Assembly: GCA_945873955.1 (NCBI GenBank)
Contig: CAMCFA010000026.1
Span: 1 to 34,208 of the forward strand
Length of the DNA: 34,208 nt
Reading direction: 5' to 3'
Source: an uncultured Clostridia bacterium
GTDB taxonomy: Bacteria; Bacillota; Clostridia; Oscillospirales; Ruminococcaceae
Shown: in pieces, positions 7,019 through 14,906 of the stretch
How the letters are laid out: each line of letters begins with the position of its first letter
Numbering within the stretch: position 1 is the stretch's first letter
Made by a program: the position numbers and the translations under genes
The notes under the pieces: model-generated
What the model was told of the DNA's origin: nothing
Databases searched by the model: none
Seen by the model: the letters and a program-made list of their open reading frames with translations, nothing else

Positions 7019-8442
7019 ACTTTCAGCTTGTTCACCAGCTGCACATAGAATTCCCGCACGTCGAAGCCGGGGATATCCTCACGATTGAGGTCGATAACGT
7101 CCGCGTGGGTGATACCGCGTTTGCCGGAGGGGTGCAGCACCGTGAAGCTCTCGCCCCACGGTGCGGAGGTCAGAGCCACAAGCCCGTCGTTGTCGCCGTC
7201 GTACTTACGAACCAGCGGGTAGGAGAGATTCAGCGGGAAGCGCCCGCTCTTTGAGCATTTAGCGTGGGAGCCGACGCTCTGGTACAATATTCCGGGCATG
7301 TCGGGGGTCTCCTTGTTGAATTCCTCGCAGCGGCTGTTGGTGAGGTCTTTCACCGCCGCGATAAAGTCCGGTTCGGGGTCGCCCAGCCGCCGGAATGCAG
7401 AGTTGTATATGCTCTCAACGGTCTTTACGAAGCTGTCCGGAGCGTTGTTCAGCAGATACTCCGCGAAAAGGCAGCCGTGGTGCGGGGTGTTTATCGTGGT
7501 GAGGGAGGCGACATACTTATCTGCCCCCAGCCGGGAAATGGCGTAGCGAGCGTCAAGACCGCCCTTTGAGTGGGCAATGATGTTCACCTTGCCGCAGCCG
7601 GTTTTCTGCACCAGCGTTTCAATGCGCTCCGCAAGCTCACGGGCGCTGACCTCAACAGAGGCTGCGGACTGCTGTTCGCCGTAGAATACCTCAGCGCCGT
7701 TGGCTTCCAGCTCCGCTGGGACTCTGCCCCAGTAGTTGATGAGTCTGCTGTCCCGGAAGAACACGCCGTGTACCAGCAGGATAGGGTATTTAGTGCGGCA
7801 GAGCTGGTCGTCCCGGCGGCTGCGGTTCAGCAGGGCTTTTTCGATCTCAAAGTCACATTCCCGGCGTACTTTCCGGTAGATCAAGAACAGCACCACAAGA
7901 TTCGCCGGTGTGATCATGCCCATTGCAATGCCCCACGCGCGGTATTTTATACCCAGACTTACAGATGTGCAGTACACCCGGATTATCCCGTTCCAGAAAA
8001 TCACCAGCTCGGCAAGATACAGCGTTATCTCTGTTGCAATTGCCGTCTGGGAGGGTATAGCCCCCGCGAGCGCTCCCCAAAGGACGAACCCGCCGATAAC
8101 AAGGCAGATTATCCCGGTGATGAAGAACGCAAGTATCTGCTCCGCGCCGTCACCCAGCATACGCAGCCGGAAGGTGGGGTATTTCTTGAGCGAAGGGTAG
8201 AAGCTGAAAATCACGATATATATGACGTACAGCGTTGTAAAAAGAATCTCCAGCCACAGCGGAGTACCGGTGAGCCAGAACAGCAGTGGGCTTGCGATCC
8301 CGGCGATTATCAGCAGGTAATGCGCGAGCCTGACCGCCATGTCGGAGTGCTTCCCCAGCTTTCTGCGAACTGTATCAGCAGCGAACGCCGCGAAGCGCTC
8401 CACGTTCTGCACGAATGCGATCAATCCGGCAAGAAATCTCAT
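7006..8442 (-). CDS. Membrane-anchored alpha/beta hydrolase (lipase-like)
   Basis: A 478-residue protein. Residues about 40-190 hold roughly five hydrophobic helices, so the front half is a polytopic membrane domain. The C-terminal half, from about residue 218, is an alpha/beta hydrolase of the triacylglycerol-lipase type: oxyanion motif LVHGVFFRD near 223, nucleophile elbow IIAHSKGGLD with Ser292, likely acid Asp416 or Asp419 in YDGDNDGLV, and His446 in GITHADV. The charge pattern suggests that the hydrolase domain faces the cytoplasm, but this is uncertain. Its ATG overlaps the stop of the HD-domain gene by 4 nt (ATGA), with SD GAGGTGA. The fusion of a multi-helix membrane part to a lipase fold is uncommon; the substrate, probably a lipid or ester, is unknown. 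Confidence 0.8.
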   Translation of the reverse strand: MRFLAGLIAFVQNVERFAAFAADTVRRKLGKHSDMAVRLAHYLLIIAGIASPLLFWLTGTPLWLEILFTTLYVIYIVIFSFYPSLKKYPTFRLRMLGDGAEQILAFFITGIICLVIGGFVLWGALAGAIPSQTAIATEITLYLAELVIFWNGIIRVYCTSVSLGIKYRAWGIAMGMITPANLVVLFLIYRKVRRECDFEIEKALLNRSRRDDQLCRTKYPILLVHGVFFRDSRLINYWGRVPAELEANGAEVFYGEQQSAASVEVSARELAERIETLVQKTGCGKVNIIAHSKGGLDARYAISRLGADKYVASLTTINTPHHGCLFAEYLLNNAPDSFVKTVESIYNSAFRRLGDPEPDFIAAVKDLTNSRCEEFNKETPDMPGILYQSVGSHAKCSKSGRFPLNLSYPLVRKYDGDNDGLVALTSAPWGESFTVLHPSGKRGITHADVIDLNREDIPGFDVREFYVQLVNKLKVRGL

Positions 8443-8939
8443 TCCTTCACCTCGGTGAGCGCCCAGACGGTGCGCAGCAGAGCCTTTCCGCTTTCGGTGA
8501 CGAACACCCTGCGGTACGCGGAAATGACCGCTTCGCGGGACGCGCCGTCCTCGTAGAGATTCACAATGAAATCTGCTTCGATCAGTATCTGAAGATCTCT
8601 GCCGGAAATGTTGTCGTAGGTGTGGTGGTGAGCTATCATGTAGCAGATCCTCTCAACGTCCTGCGGCGGGAAATCCAGCGCGTAAAGTATCTTCTCTGCT
8701 TCTGCCGGACCTAATTTTTCTTGCAGCTTGCCGCCGCATTCGCCGTACTGCGCTTCCGCGGGCTTAATGCCGATATCATGCACCAGCGCGGCGCATTCCA
8801 GCAGGAACTGCTCGTGCTCCGGCAGCCCCTCCTGAAGCCCGATATAACGCGCAAAGGAATGAACCTTAATGAAATGCTGGATCCTTTTCGGGTCGCCGCC
8901 GAAATATTCTGTCATTTTCTGAGTCAGTTTCTGTATCAT
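8439..8939 (-). CDS. HD-domain phosphohydrolase
   Basis: A small protein (166 residues) of the HD superfamily, metal-dependent phosphohydrolases acting on nucleotides or related phosphate esters. Metal ligands are visible as His27 (KVHSFAR), His54-Asp55 (VHDIG), the His104-106 triplet (AHHHTY) and Asp122 (EADFIVN), so the site is intact. It resembles stand-alone HD proteins often annotated as predicted hydrolases, not a RelA/SpoT enzyme. It is the middle gene of a three-gene unit: 5 nt after the acetyltransferase and overlapping the downstream hydrolase by 4 nt, with SD GAGGG inside the end of the previous gene. The substrate is unknown. Confidence 0.82.
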   Translation of the reverse strand: MIQKLTQKMTEYFGGDPKRIQHFIKVHSFARYIGLQEGLPEHEQFLLECAALVHDIGIKPAEAQYGECGGKLQEKLGPAEAEKILYALDFPPQDVERICYMIAHHHTYDNISGRDLQILIEADFIVNLYEDGASREAVISAYRRVFVTESGKALLRTVWALTEVKE

Positions 8940-8944
8940 GTTGT

Positions 8945-9454
8945 TTATACCCTCATTTCATAGCCGAATTCAATAAGCCCCTGCGGGCAGAGGTCGGGGA
9001 TAAGCTCAATATGCTTCCCCTCTCCCCGCGTAAAGCCGCATTTTATGTAGAACTGCTCCGCAGGGGTGTTGATGTCCACCACGAACAGCCGCAGATATTC
9101 GCAGCCGCTCTGCCGGGCAATTTCCCGCGAGTGTTCTATGCACTCCCTGCCGATACCGCCGTGCTGGTAAGCCGGTGAAACTCCCAGCTTCATCAGCGTC
9201 ATGGCGGGAGCGTGCGGGCTTTGCCATTTCACGTCGCCGCTGTCCGGGAGCTGCTCCAGCGCAAATGCTGCGGCGATAACGTCGCCGTCGCACAGCAGCC
9301 ACAGCCGCTCTGCTTCTATGTCGCCGGGAAAGGCTTCATAAGGATAGAAGTCGTTCCACAGGTATACGCCGTTTGCTTTCATGCTTTCAACTATATCCTT
9401 ATAGACCCTCCGAAGCTGCGGGAGGTCATTTTGCTGCGCCTTGCGTAAAGTCAA
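8945..9454 (-). CDS. GNAT-family N-acetyltransferase
   Basis: A single-domain GNAT acetyltransferase of about 169 residues that uses acetyl-CoA to acylate an amine. Motif A, the CoA pyrophosphate loop, is LGVSPAYQHGGIGRECIEH; motif B is DINTPAEQFYIKCGF. I place the start at TTG 9454 because AAGGAG (9468-9463) is 8 nt upstream. The GTG at 9463 overlaps that SD and would sit only about 8 nt after the predicted transcription start. Starting at TTG also gives the usual GNAT opening MTLRKA. It is the first gene of the unit with the HD protein and the membrane hydrolase. The acceptor substrate is unknown. Confidence 0.85.
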   Translation of the reverse strand: MTLRKAQQNDLPQLRRVYKDIVESMKANGVYLWNDFYPYEAFPGDIEAERLWLLCDGDVIAAAFALEQLPDSGDVKWQSPHAPAMTLMKLGVSPAYQHGGIGRECIEHSREIARQSGCEYLRLFVVDINTPAEQFYIKCGFTRGEGKHIELIPDLCPQGLIEFGYEMRV

Positions 9455-9477
9455 ACCAATCACTCCTTACGATAGAT

Positions 9478-9506
9478 ATTGTACCACATATCGCTGAATA
9501 ATTCAA
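9478..9506 (-). promoter_or_regulatory. Sigma-A promoter of the GNAT-HD-hydrolase unit
   Basis: On the minus strand TTGAAT (9506-9501) and TACAAT (9483-9478) are spaced by 17 nt. The predicted start near 9471 leaves a very short leader, which supports the TTG start codon at 9454. Confidence 0.7.
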
Positions 9507-9524
9507 CCACATCAGGATAAAATA
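9495..9524 (+). promoter_or_regulatory. Candidate sigma-G-type promoter of the germination operon
   Basis: On the plus strand TGAATA (9495-9500) is followed 17 nt later by TAAAATA (9518-9524), similar to forespore sigma-G -35 and -10 elements. It abuts the divergent sigma-A -35. A germinant receptor operon is normally sigma-G dependent, but the -10 match is only partial. Confidence 0.35.
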
Positions 9525-9569
9525 TCCCTATATATGCGGGTTTATCCCGAACGGAAGGAGAATGGCACA

Positions 9570-11090
9570 ATGACTGACGAACAGCGGACTGCGAACTGCT
9601 CTGAGAAAGTCCACACAGCTATCCCGCCGGAGCAGACGCTGGACAGATCGCTGGATAAGAATCTGTCACGGGTGAAAGCGATCACCGGCGGTTCAAGCGA
9701 CGTTATAATCAAGCCGGCGACCCTCTGCGGCTGTAAGATAGCGGTTATCACCTGCGAGGGAATGGCTAGCACAGACACTCTGGCGCAGCTTGTGTATGAA
9801 AAACTGGGCGATTTAGGGAACTCTGAGCTTCTGCCGCCGGAGAAGGTAATGGACAGGCTGTTCAGCGACTACCTCATCGCGGCGGAGCAGCTTGAAATAC
9901 GGAATATCGGCGACCTCGTGCTGAAAATGCAGAGCGGCTTCGCGATAATACTGGTGGACGGCTGCGACCTCGGTATCGCGGTGGGAATACAGGGCTATGC
10001 CGCCCGCGGAGTGGATGAGCCCTCCGGGGAACTTAACGTCCGGGGCAGCAGAGAGGGCTTCGTTGAGGTAATACGCAAGAACATGGCGCTTATCCGCCGG
10101 AGGATAAAGTCCCCCACGCTGGTGTTTGAGATGTCGGTGATCGGGGAACGCAGCAACACGGATATCTGCCTGTGCTATCTCAGCGACAAGGTTTCCCCGA
10201 AGCTGCTGGAGGACGTAAAAAAACGCCTGAAAAGCATAAAGCTGAACACTATCCTTGATAGCGGGTATATCCAGCCGTTCCTTGAGGGCAGCGGCGGGTG
10301 GTTCTTCTCGGAGTGCGGCACCTGTGAGCGCCCGGACACCTTTGCGGCGAAGCTGTATGAGGGCAGGGTGGGGATTCTGGTGGACGGAACTCCCTTTGCA
10401 CTGACCGTGCCGTACCTCTTTATTGAGAACTTACAGACCCTCGACGACTACACCCAGAAGCCGTTTTACGCGGTTTTCATCAGAACGGTGCGGCTTGCCG
10501 CGTATTTCATCACGCTGTTCCTGCCGGGAGCGTATGTTGCGGTTGCGTCCTATAATCCGGAGCTTCTGCCCTCGGCGCTGATACTGAACCTCGCCGCCGC
10601 AGAGCAGACAGCGCCGTTTTCACTCATGGCGGAATGTCTGCTGATACACTTCATGTACGAAATTCTGCGGGAAGCAGGGATAAGGCTGCCGCGTCCTATC
10701 GGTCACGCGATAGGCGTTGTGGGCGGTATCGTTATCGGCGATATCACCGTAAACGCCGGGCTGGTGGGAGCGCCTATGGTGCTTATCGTGGCGCTGAGCG
10801 GTCTTTGCAGCTTCGTTGTTCCGGCGCTGTACGAAAGGACTGTGCTGCTGCGGTTCATTTATATCCTCGCCGGGGGAATATTCGGGCTGTTCGGGCTGCT
10901 GCTTTCCGCTGGGGTCATTATCATAAAAATGTGTTCGCTTAACACCTACGGCGTGCCGTATATGGCGCCTGTTTCGCCGTTCTCGCCAAGAAGCTCCAGA
11001 GATATGCTGGTGAGAGCCGGCTGGCGCAGGCTGCAAAAGGGCGATGTGACGGTGCAGGGTCTTAACGGAAGCGATATCCGCACGGAGTGA
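9570..11090 (+). CDS. GerA-type spore germinant receptor, subunit A
   Basis: The A subunit (506 residues) of an inner-spore-membrane germinant receptor of the GerA/SpoVAF family. A soluble N-terminal half carries the family segment EPSGELNVRGSREGFVE near residue 150. A membrane half follows from about residue 300 with LPRPIGHAIGVVGGIVIGD. The C-terminal cytoplasmic tail retains SPFSPRSSRDMLVRAGWRR. The start is ATG 9570, which has AAGGAG 9 nt upstream; an in-frame start at 9534 lacks an SD. B and C subunit genes follow directly. The assembled receptor senses nutrients and triggers cation and dipicolinate release during germination (established for the family). The ligand cannot be predicted. 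Confidence 0.92.
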   Translation: MTDEQRTANCSEKVHTAIPPEQTLDRSLDKNLSRVKAITGGSSDVIIKPATLCGCKIAVITCEGMASTDTLAQLVYEKLGDLGNSELLPPEKVMDRLFSDYLIAAEQLEIRNIGDLVLKMQSGFAIILVDGCDLGIAVGIQGYAARGVDEPSGELNVRGSREGFVEVIRKNMALIRRRIKSPTLVFEMSVIGERSNTDICLCYLSDKVSPKLLEDVKKRLKSIKLNTILDSGYIQPFLEGSGGWFFSECGTCERPDTFAAKLYEGRVGILVDGTPFALTVPYLFIENLQTLDDYTQKPFYAVFIRTVRLAAYFITLFLPGAYVAVASYNPELLPSALILNLAAAEQTAPFSLMAECLLIHFMYEILREAGIRLPRPIGHAIGVVGGIVIGDITVNAGLVGAPMVLIVALSGLCSFVVPALYERTVLLRFIYILAGGIFGLFGLLLSAGVIIIKMCSLNTYGVPYMAPVSPFSPRSSRDMLVRAGWRRLQKGDVTVQGLNGSDIRTE

Positions 11091-11099
11091 GGAGGGGCT

Positions 11100-12041
11100 A
11101 TGCAGGTCGATCAACACAAGATCAGCGCAGGTCAGTTGTTCTGCATACTGCTGCTGATACGCATTTCGGCGGAGCTGGTGTATCCCTCCACAACAGGGTT
11201 CGGAGGAACCGGGCTTGCCGCGGCTGTCACAGCGGAGGTGATACGGTTTCTTATCGCGCTCCCGGTGCTGGTCTATTCCTTTAAAGGAACATCGTTCTAC
11301 GCGGCGATATGGCGGAAGCACCGCTTTTGGGGCTGGGCGTCTGCGGTGGGAGCGGCGCTGATTCTGGCAGGATTCACGGTGCGCACGCTTATTTATACGG
11401 CGGAATTCGTGCAGCGCAATATGCTGAACCAGATGTCCGCGCTCCTTATTGCGCTGCTGCTGGCGGGATTCGGCGCGTATGCGGCGTTCAGGGGCTGCGA
11501 GGCTATGGCTAGGGCGGGAGTGCTGTTCTTAGTCGCGGCGGGAGTGATCACACTGCTGGTGGTGATCGCGGATATACCCGGCATGACCCGTATCCGTGAG
11601 CTTCCCGAATGGAGCGTCGGGCTGTTCGTGGAGAATGTGACAGAACGCTGCTGGCGGGGCGGGGAATACCTCGTTTTCGCGGCGCTTCTGCCCTACGTCC
11701 GAACTGAAGGGGACAAAGTTAAAAATAAGGCAAAGACCCGTTCGGGGGCTGTCGGGCTGTTGTTCGCGGCGGCTTCAGCAGTGATCGCGGTGCTGCTGTG
11801 CGTATTTTTCGGGGCAGTGCTGGGTGAGTATTCCGGCATGACGGAATACCCGATCGCGGCGGCTGCTTCGCTGTCGGACATCATGCTTTTCAAGCGGCTG
11901 GACGGCATTGTGTGCGCAGTCTGGGCGCTGGGAGCGGCTTTCCGTATCGGCGTGATGATCTTCGCTGGCTTCTCGGTGATCGGTGAGCTTGTGAAATGCG
12001 CCCTCGCGGGGAGGCGTGCGAAAGGAGCTGACGGAGCATGA
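11100..12041 (+). CDS. GerA-type germinant receptor, subunit B (compact)
   Basis: A polytopic membrane protein of 313 residues of the GerB/amino-acid-permease (APC-like) family, the presumed ligand-binding subunit of the receptor. It begins with the characteristic KISAGQLFCILLL opening and has eight to nine clear hydrophobic helices. Family members are usually around 360 residues with ten helices, so this one is short. The SD GGAGG lies directly after the TGA of subunit A, and the ATG is 9 nt downstream. It overlaps subunit C by 4 nt (ATGA). Its position between A and C genes makes the assignment secure despite a diverged sequence. Confidence 0.85.
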   Translation: MQVDQHKISAGQLFCILLLIRISAELVYPSTTGFGGTGLAAAVTAEVIRFLIALPVLVYSFKGTSFYAAIWRKHRFWGWASAVGAALILAGFTVRTLIYTAEFVQRNMLNQMSALLIALLLAGFGAYAAFRGCEAMARAGVLFLVAAGVITLLVVIADIPGMTRIRELPEWSVGLFVENVTERCWRGGEYLVFAALLPYVRTEGDKVKNKAKTRSGAVGLLFAAASAVIAVLLCVFFGAVLGEYSGMTEYPIAAAASLSDIMLFKRLDGIVCAVWALGAAFRIGVMIFAGFSVIGELVKCALAGRRAKGADGA

Positions 12042-12958
12042 AGAAACTTATCCTGCCCGCTGTGATCGCGGGAATGCTGCTGCTTTCCGGCTGCCAGTCC
12101 ACGGAGCTTGGCAAGCGGGCGATAATCCAAGCCGCGGCGGTGGATCACAGGAACGGGGAATACACCGTCAGCGCGCTGATGTTCAGCTCCGGCGGGAGCA
12201 GTCAGGACGGTATCGACGCCTCCGGGGAGAACGTTATTAAGGTCAGCGGCAGCGGCAGAACCTTTGCCGAGGCGGTGGAGGACATCTCCCTCACCGACGG
12301 CAAGGAGATCTATATGAGCGAAAACAAGCTGCTGATAATCGGCGGCGGCTTTGAGGACGCGGATTTCACGCCGGTGCTGGAAACTCTGGCGCGGGACATG
12401 CGGTGCAGTCTGAATATGCTGGTGTGCTTTTCCGACGACCCGGAGCTTCTCACGGATCTGCACTTCACAGAGGGGATAACCTCCGCGGAAAAGCCGGTCA
12501 GCATGATTGAGAACTCCTACCGGGCGGGGGCTTCACCAAAGACCTGCCTGCTTGACCTGCTGAATGACACCGCCGCGGAACGCAGCACGCTTCTGCCCAT
12601 GTTTGAAAAGACCGTCAACGGCTTCGGAATGACCTCTGATGAGGAGGGCGCAACGGCGGCAATCACCGGGTCGAGGTTCTACTACTGCGGCAGACTGTAC
12701 GAGTATCTTGACAGCGACCAGACCGTCGGGGAAATGCTGCTCACCGGGCTTTCGGACAAGGCGCAGCTTAACTTCCGCTACGGCGGCACTGAACAGAGCT
12801 GCGAAGCCTACTCAATCCGGGTGAAGCAGCTTGAAAACGGCGATATCCGGCTGTCTGCTAGGTTCCGCCGGCGAAACGGCGAGTCCCTGCCGGAGGAACT
12901 GAAGAACTCGGCATTTGCAGAACTGGAAAGAATGATCAGAGCGGCGTCGGAAATATAA
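12038..12958 (+). CDS. GerA-type germinant receptor, subunit C lipoprotein (short)
   Basis: A GerC-family lipoprotein, 306 residues, anchored to the outer face of the inner spore membrane. The signal peptide ends in lipobox LLSGC with acylated Cys19. The N-terminal domain has the family pattern LGKRAIIQAAAVDH and SGSGRTFAEAVEDISLTDGKEIYMSENKLL split over residues 24-105. GerC proteins are generally 370-400 residues with three domains; this one ends early, so part of the third domain is missing or reduced. It starts inside the end of subunit B (ATGA overlap), indicating coupled translation. Confidence 0.85.
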   Translation: MKKLILPAVIAGMLLLSGCQSTELGKRAIIQAAAVDHRNGEYTVSALMFSSGGSSQDGIDASGENVIKVSGSGRTFAEAVEDISLTDGKEIYMSENKLLIIGGGFEDADFTPVLETLARDMRCSLNMLVCFSDDPELLTDLHFTEGITSAEKPVSMIENSYRAGASPKTCLLDLLNDTAAERSTLLPMFEKTVNGFGMTSDEEGATAAITGSRFYYCGRLYEYLDSDQTVGEMLLTGLSDKAQLNFRYGGTEQSCEAYSIRVKQLENGDIRLSARFRRRNGESLPEELKNSAFAELERMIRAASEI

Positions 12959-12965
12959 CGGCAAA

Positions 12966-12988
12966 GGCGGACTTGTGCAAAGTCCGCC
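12966..12988 (+). terminator. Hairpin ending the germination operon
   Basis: A perfect 9-bp GC-rich stem (12966-12974 with 12980-12988) and 5-nt loop begin 8 nt after the subunit C stop codon. No U-run follows on either strand. It is either an atypical terminator or an mRNA 3'-end protecting structure. Confidence 0.4.
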
Positions 12989-12993
12989 ATGTG

Positions 12994-13060
12994 CTGTAAA
13001 TGCGGCTGTTATGCCATTTACAGAGGTTAGTTGTAATTTTCAACAAAACAACGTTGAAAA
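12994..13060 (+). other. Two further perfect inverted repeats before the hrcA promoter
   Basis: The first pairs 12994-13002 with 13015-13023 (9 bp, 12-nt loop). The second pairs 13037-13044 with 13053-13060 (8 bp, AT-rich). Together with the preceding stem they form three hairpins in a row within 95 nt, all upstream of the hrcA promoter. They may insulate the stress operon from germination-operon read-through. Confidence 0.4.
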
Positions 13061-13097
13061 AATAATCGTGATTTGTAAATTTTTTTTCTGAAAACAC

Positions 13098-13126
13098 TTG
13101 ACTTTTTCCCGAAAACATGTTAAATT
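13098..13126 (+). promoter_or_regulatory. Sigma-A promoter of hrcA-grpE-dnaK-dnaJ
   Basis: TTGACT (13098-13103) and TAAATT (13121-13126) are spaced by 17 nt. The expected start near 13133 falls inside the CIRCE operator, the usual geometry for HrcA repression. Confidence 0.75.
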
Positions 13127-13130
13127 ATAT

Positions 13131-13157
13131 TTAGCACTCAGAGAGATAGAGTGCTAA
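13131..13157 (+). promoter_or_regulatory. CIRCE operator (HrcA binding site)
   Basis: A perfect CIRCE element: TTAGCACTC, 9 nt, GAGTGCTAA. HrcA binds this inverted repeat and represses class I heat-shock operons; it lies between the promoter and hrcA itself, giving autoregulation. Confidence 0.98.
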
Positions 13158-13178
13158 AGATTCAGGAAGGTGGTCAGA

Positions 13179-14252
13179 ATGGATACCAGAGCGATGAAAA
13201 TACTTGCGGCGATAGTCGATGAGTACATCAGGACCGGCGAACCGGTAGGCTCAAAGGTGCTTGCTGAAAGAGCGGACATCTCGGTTTCCTCTGCCACGAT
13301 CAGAAACACCATGGCGGCGCTGGAGCAGGAGGGTTATCTCGATCACCCGCACACCTCCGCCGGGAGAGTTCCTACCTATAAGGGATACCGTTACTACATC
13401 GACAATCTGATGAACCCCGTTCCGCTGGACGCGGAGGACATGGAGCAGATCGACGGGCTGCTGGAGCAGACCCTGGAGGACAGCACATGCTCACCGGAGG
13501 AAGCGATAATCCAGAACGCTTCCACAGCGCTGGCGGAGATCACCAAGTGCGCGACGTTTTCAACGAACCATGTGTCGCAGTTCTCCGTGATCACAAAGGT
13601 GGACGTTATCCCCACCGGGCGGCGCATGTACGTTCTGCTGATGATCACCAGCAGCGGCGCGATAAAGAACCGTATCTGCCGCATGGAGTTCGATCTCACG
13701 AACGAGCAGATGGAGTTCTTCAACAGCTTTGTCAGCAAGAATCTTCAAGGCGTGAACCTTGCGGAGCTGACTGATGAGTATATCAACAAGCTCATCGAGG
13801 CGCTGGGGGCGTACATGATAACCTTGTCGCCGCTTCTCACCGCGGTCTGCGAGCTTTCAAACGACCTCATGCAGGACAATGTAGAGGTACAGGGACAGAC
13901 AAACCTGCTGGAATGTCAGGAGTTCCCGGTAATGGACGTTATGAAGTTCCTCGAAAATAAAAACGAGCTTTCGGCGCTGCTGGACAGCACGTTTTCGGGG
14001 ATAAACATAAAATTCGGCGGGGAGGACAGCACAGACACCTTCGCCATCAGCAATTCTACCTTCGTCAGCGGAACGTACTACAAGAACGGAAAGCCGGCGG
14101 GAACGCTGGGGGTCATAGGTCCGATGAGGCTGGACTACCGCAGGATAATCCCTTATATCGAATATTTCAGCGACAAAATAACAAGGCTGCTGTCTGAGCA
14201 ATCCGATCAGCCGCCTCAGATAGAAAGCGAGGTCAAGGACAATGGAGAATAG
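13179..14252 (+). CDS. hrcA: Heat-inducible transcription repressor HrcA
   Basis: The repressor of class I heat-shock genes, 357 residues. The N-terminal winged helix carries the family motif VSSATIRNTMAALEQEGYL followed by HTSAGRVPT, and the GAF-like dimerisation domain fills the rest. The start is ATG 13179, with AGGAAGG 8 nt upstream; a GTG at 13170 overlaps that SD. The gene is first in its operon, directly behind a CIRCE operator. Its activity in relatives depends on GroEL, which is not in this window. It overlaps grpE by 11 nt. Confidence 0.97.
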   Translation: MDTRAMKILAAIVDEYIRTGEPVGSKVLAERADISVSSATIRNTMAALEQEGYLDHPHTSAGRVPTYKGYRYYIDNLMNPVPLDAEDMEQIDGLLEQTLEDSTCSPEEAIIQNASTALAEITKCATFSTNHVSQFSVITKVDVIPTGRRMYVLLMITSSGAIKNRICRMEFDLTNEQMEFFNSFVSKNLQGVNLAELTDEYINKLIEALGAYMITLSPLLTAVCELSNDLMQDNVEVQGQTNLLECQEFPVMDVMKFLENKNELSALLDSTFSGINIKFGGEDSTDTFAISNSTFVSGTYYKNGKPAGTLGVIGPMRLDYRRIIPYIEYFSDKITRLLSEQSDQPPQIESEVKDNGE

Positions 14253-14826
14253 CGATAGCTTAGATCAGGAGCAGAGCGTTCAGACCGAAGCTCCCGCGGA
14301 AGAAGCGGCTGACAAGGCTGCGGACGCAGGAGCGGCAGAGAACGCACAGCCGGAAGCTCCCGCTGCCGAAGCAGCCGAGGAACAGCCGGACGCTGACGAA
14401 AAGCTCGCGGCGGAGCTGGCACAGGTAAAGGATCAGCTTCTTCGCACAATGGCTGAATACGACAACCACAGAAAGCGCACAGCGAAAGAAAAGCTGGAGC
14501 TTCGCGCGGATATCATATCCAACGTGGTAGCGGACTTCCTGCCAGTTATGGATAATCTCGAAAGAGCGTTGGCGGCGGAATGTACCGACGGCAACTACAA
14601 GCAGGGCGTTCAGATGATCTACGACAGCTTTATGGCGACCCTCACAAAGCTGGGAGTCACCGAGATCGAAAGCGACGGCGCAGATTTCGACCCGCAGCTT
14701 CATCAGGCTGTACAGCGGGTGGACGAAGAAGGCGTCGAGAGCGGAAAGGTCGCAAAGACCTTTGCGAAGGGCTATAAGATCAACGACAAGGTTATCCGCT
14801 TTGCGATGGTCGCAGTAGCCAACTAA
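14242..14826 (+). CDS. grpE: Nucleotide exchange factor GrpE
   Basis: The co-chaperone that releases ADP from DnaK, 194 residues. The first 55 residues are an acidic Ala/Glu/Pro-rich disordered tail. A long coiled-coil helix (about 55-95) and the C-terminal beta domain follow, with the family marks MAEYDNHRKR, PVMDNLERAL and FDPQLHQAV. The start lies within the last codons of hrcA (AAGGA just upstream), so the two are translationally coupled. Confidence 0.97.
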   Translation: MENSDSLDQEQSVQTEAPAEEAADKAADAGAAENAQPEAPAAEAAEEQPDADEKLAAELAQVKDQLLRTMAEYDNHRKRTAKEKLELRADIISNVVADFLPVMDNLERALAAECTDGNYKQGVQMIYDSFMATLTKLGVTEIESDGADFDPQLHQAVQRVDEEGVESGKVAKTFAKGYKINDKVIRFAMVAVAN

Positions 14827-14906
14827 TTTAAGCAAACCCAGCACAGCAAACATCATCACAAGCTAAGTGCATATAATATGCAGACAAGAGAATGGAGGAA
14901 TTCATT

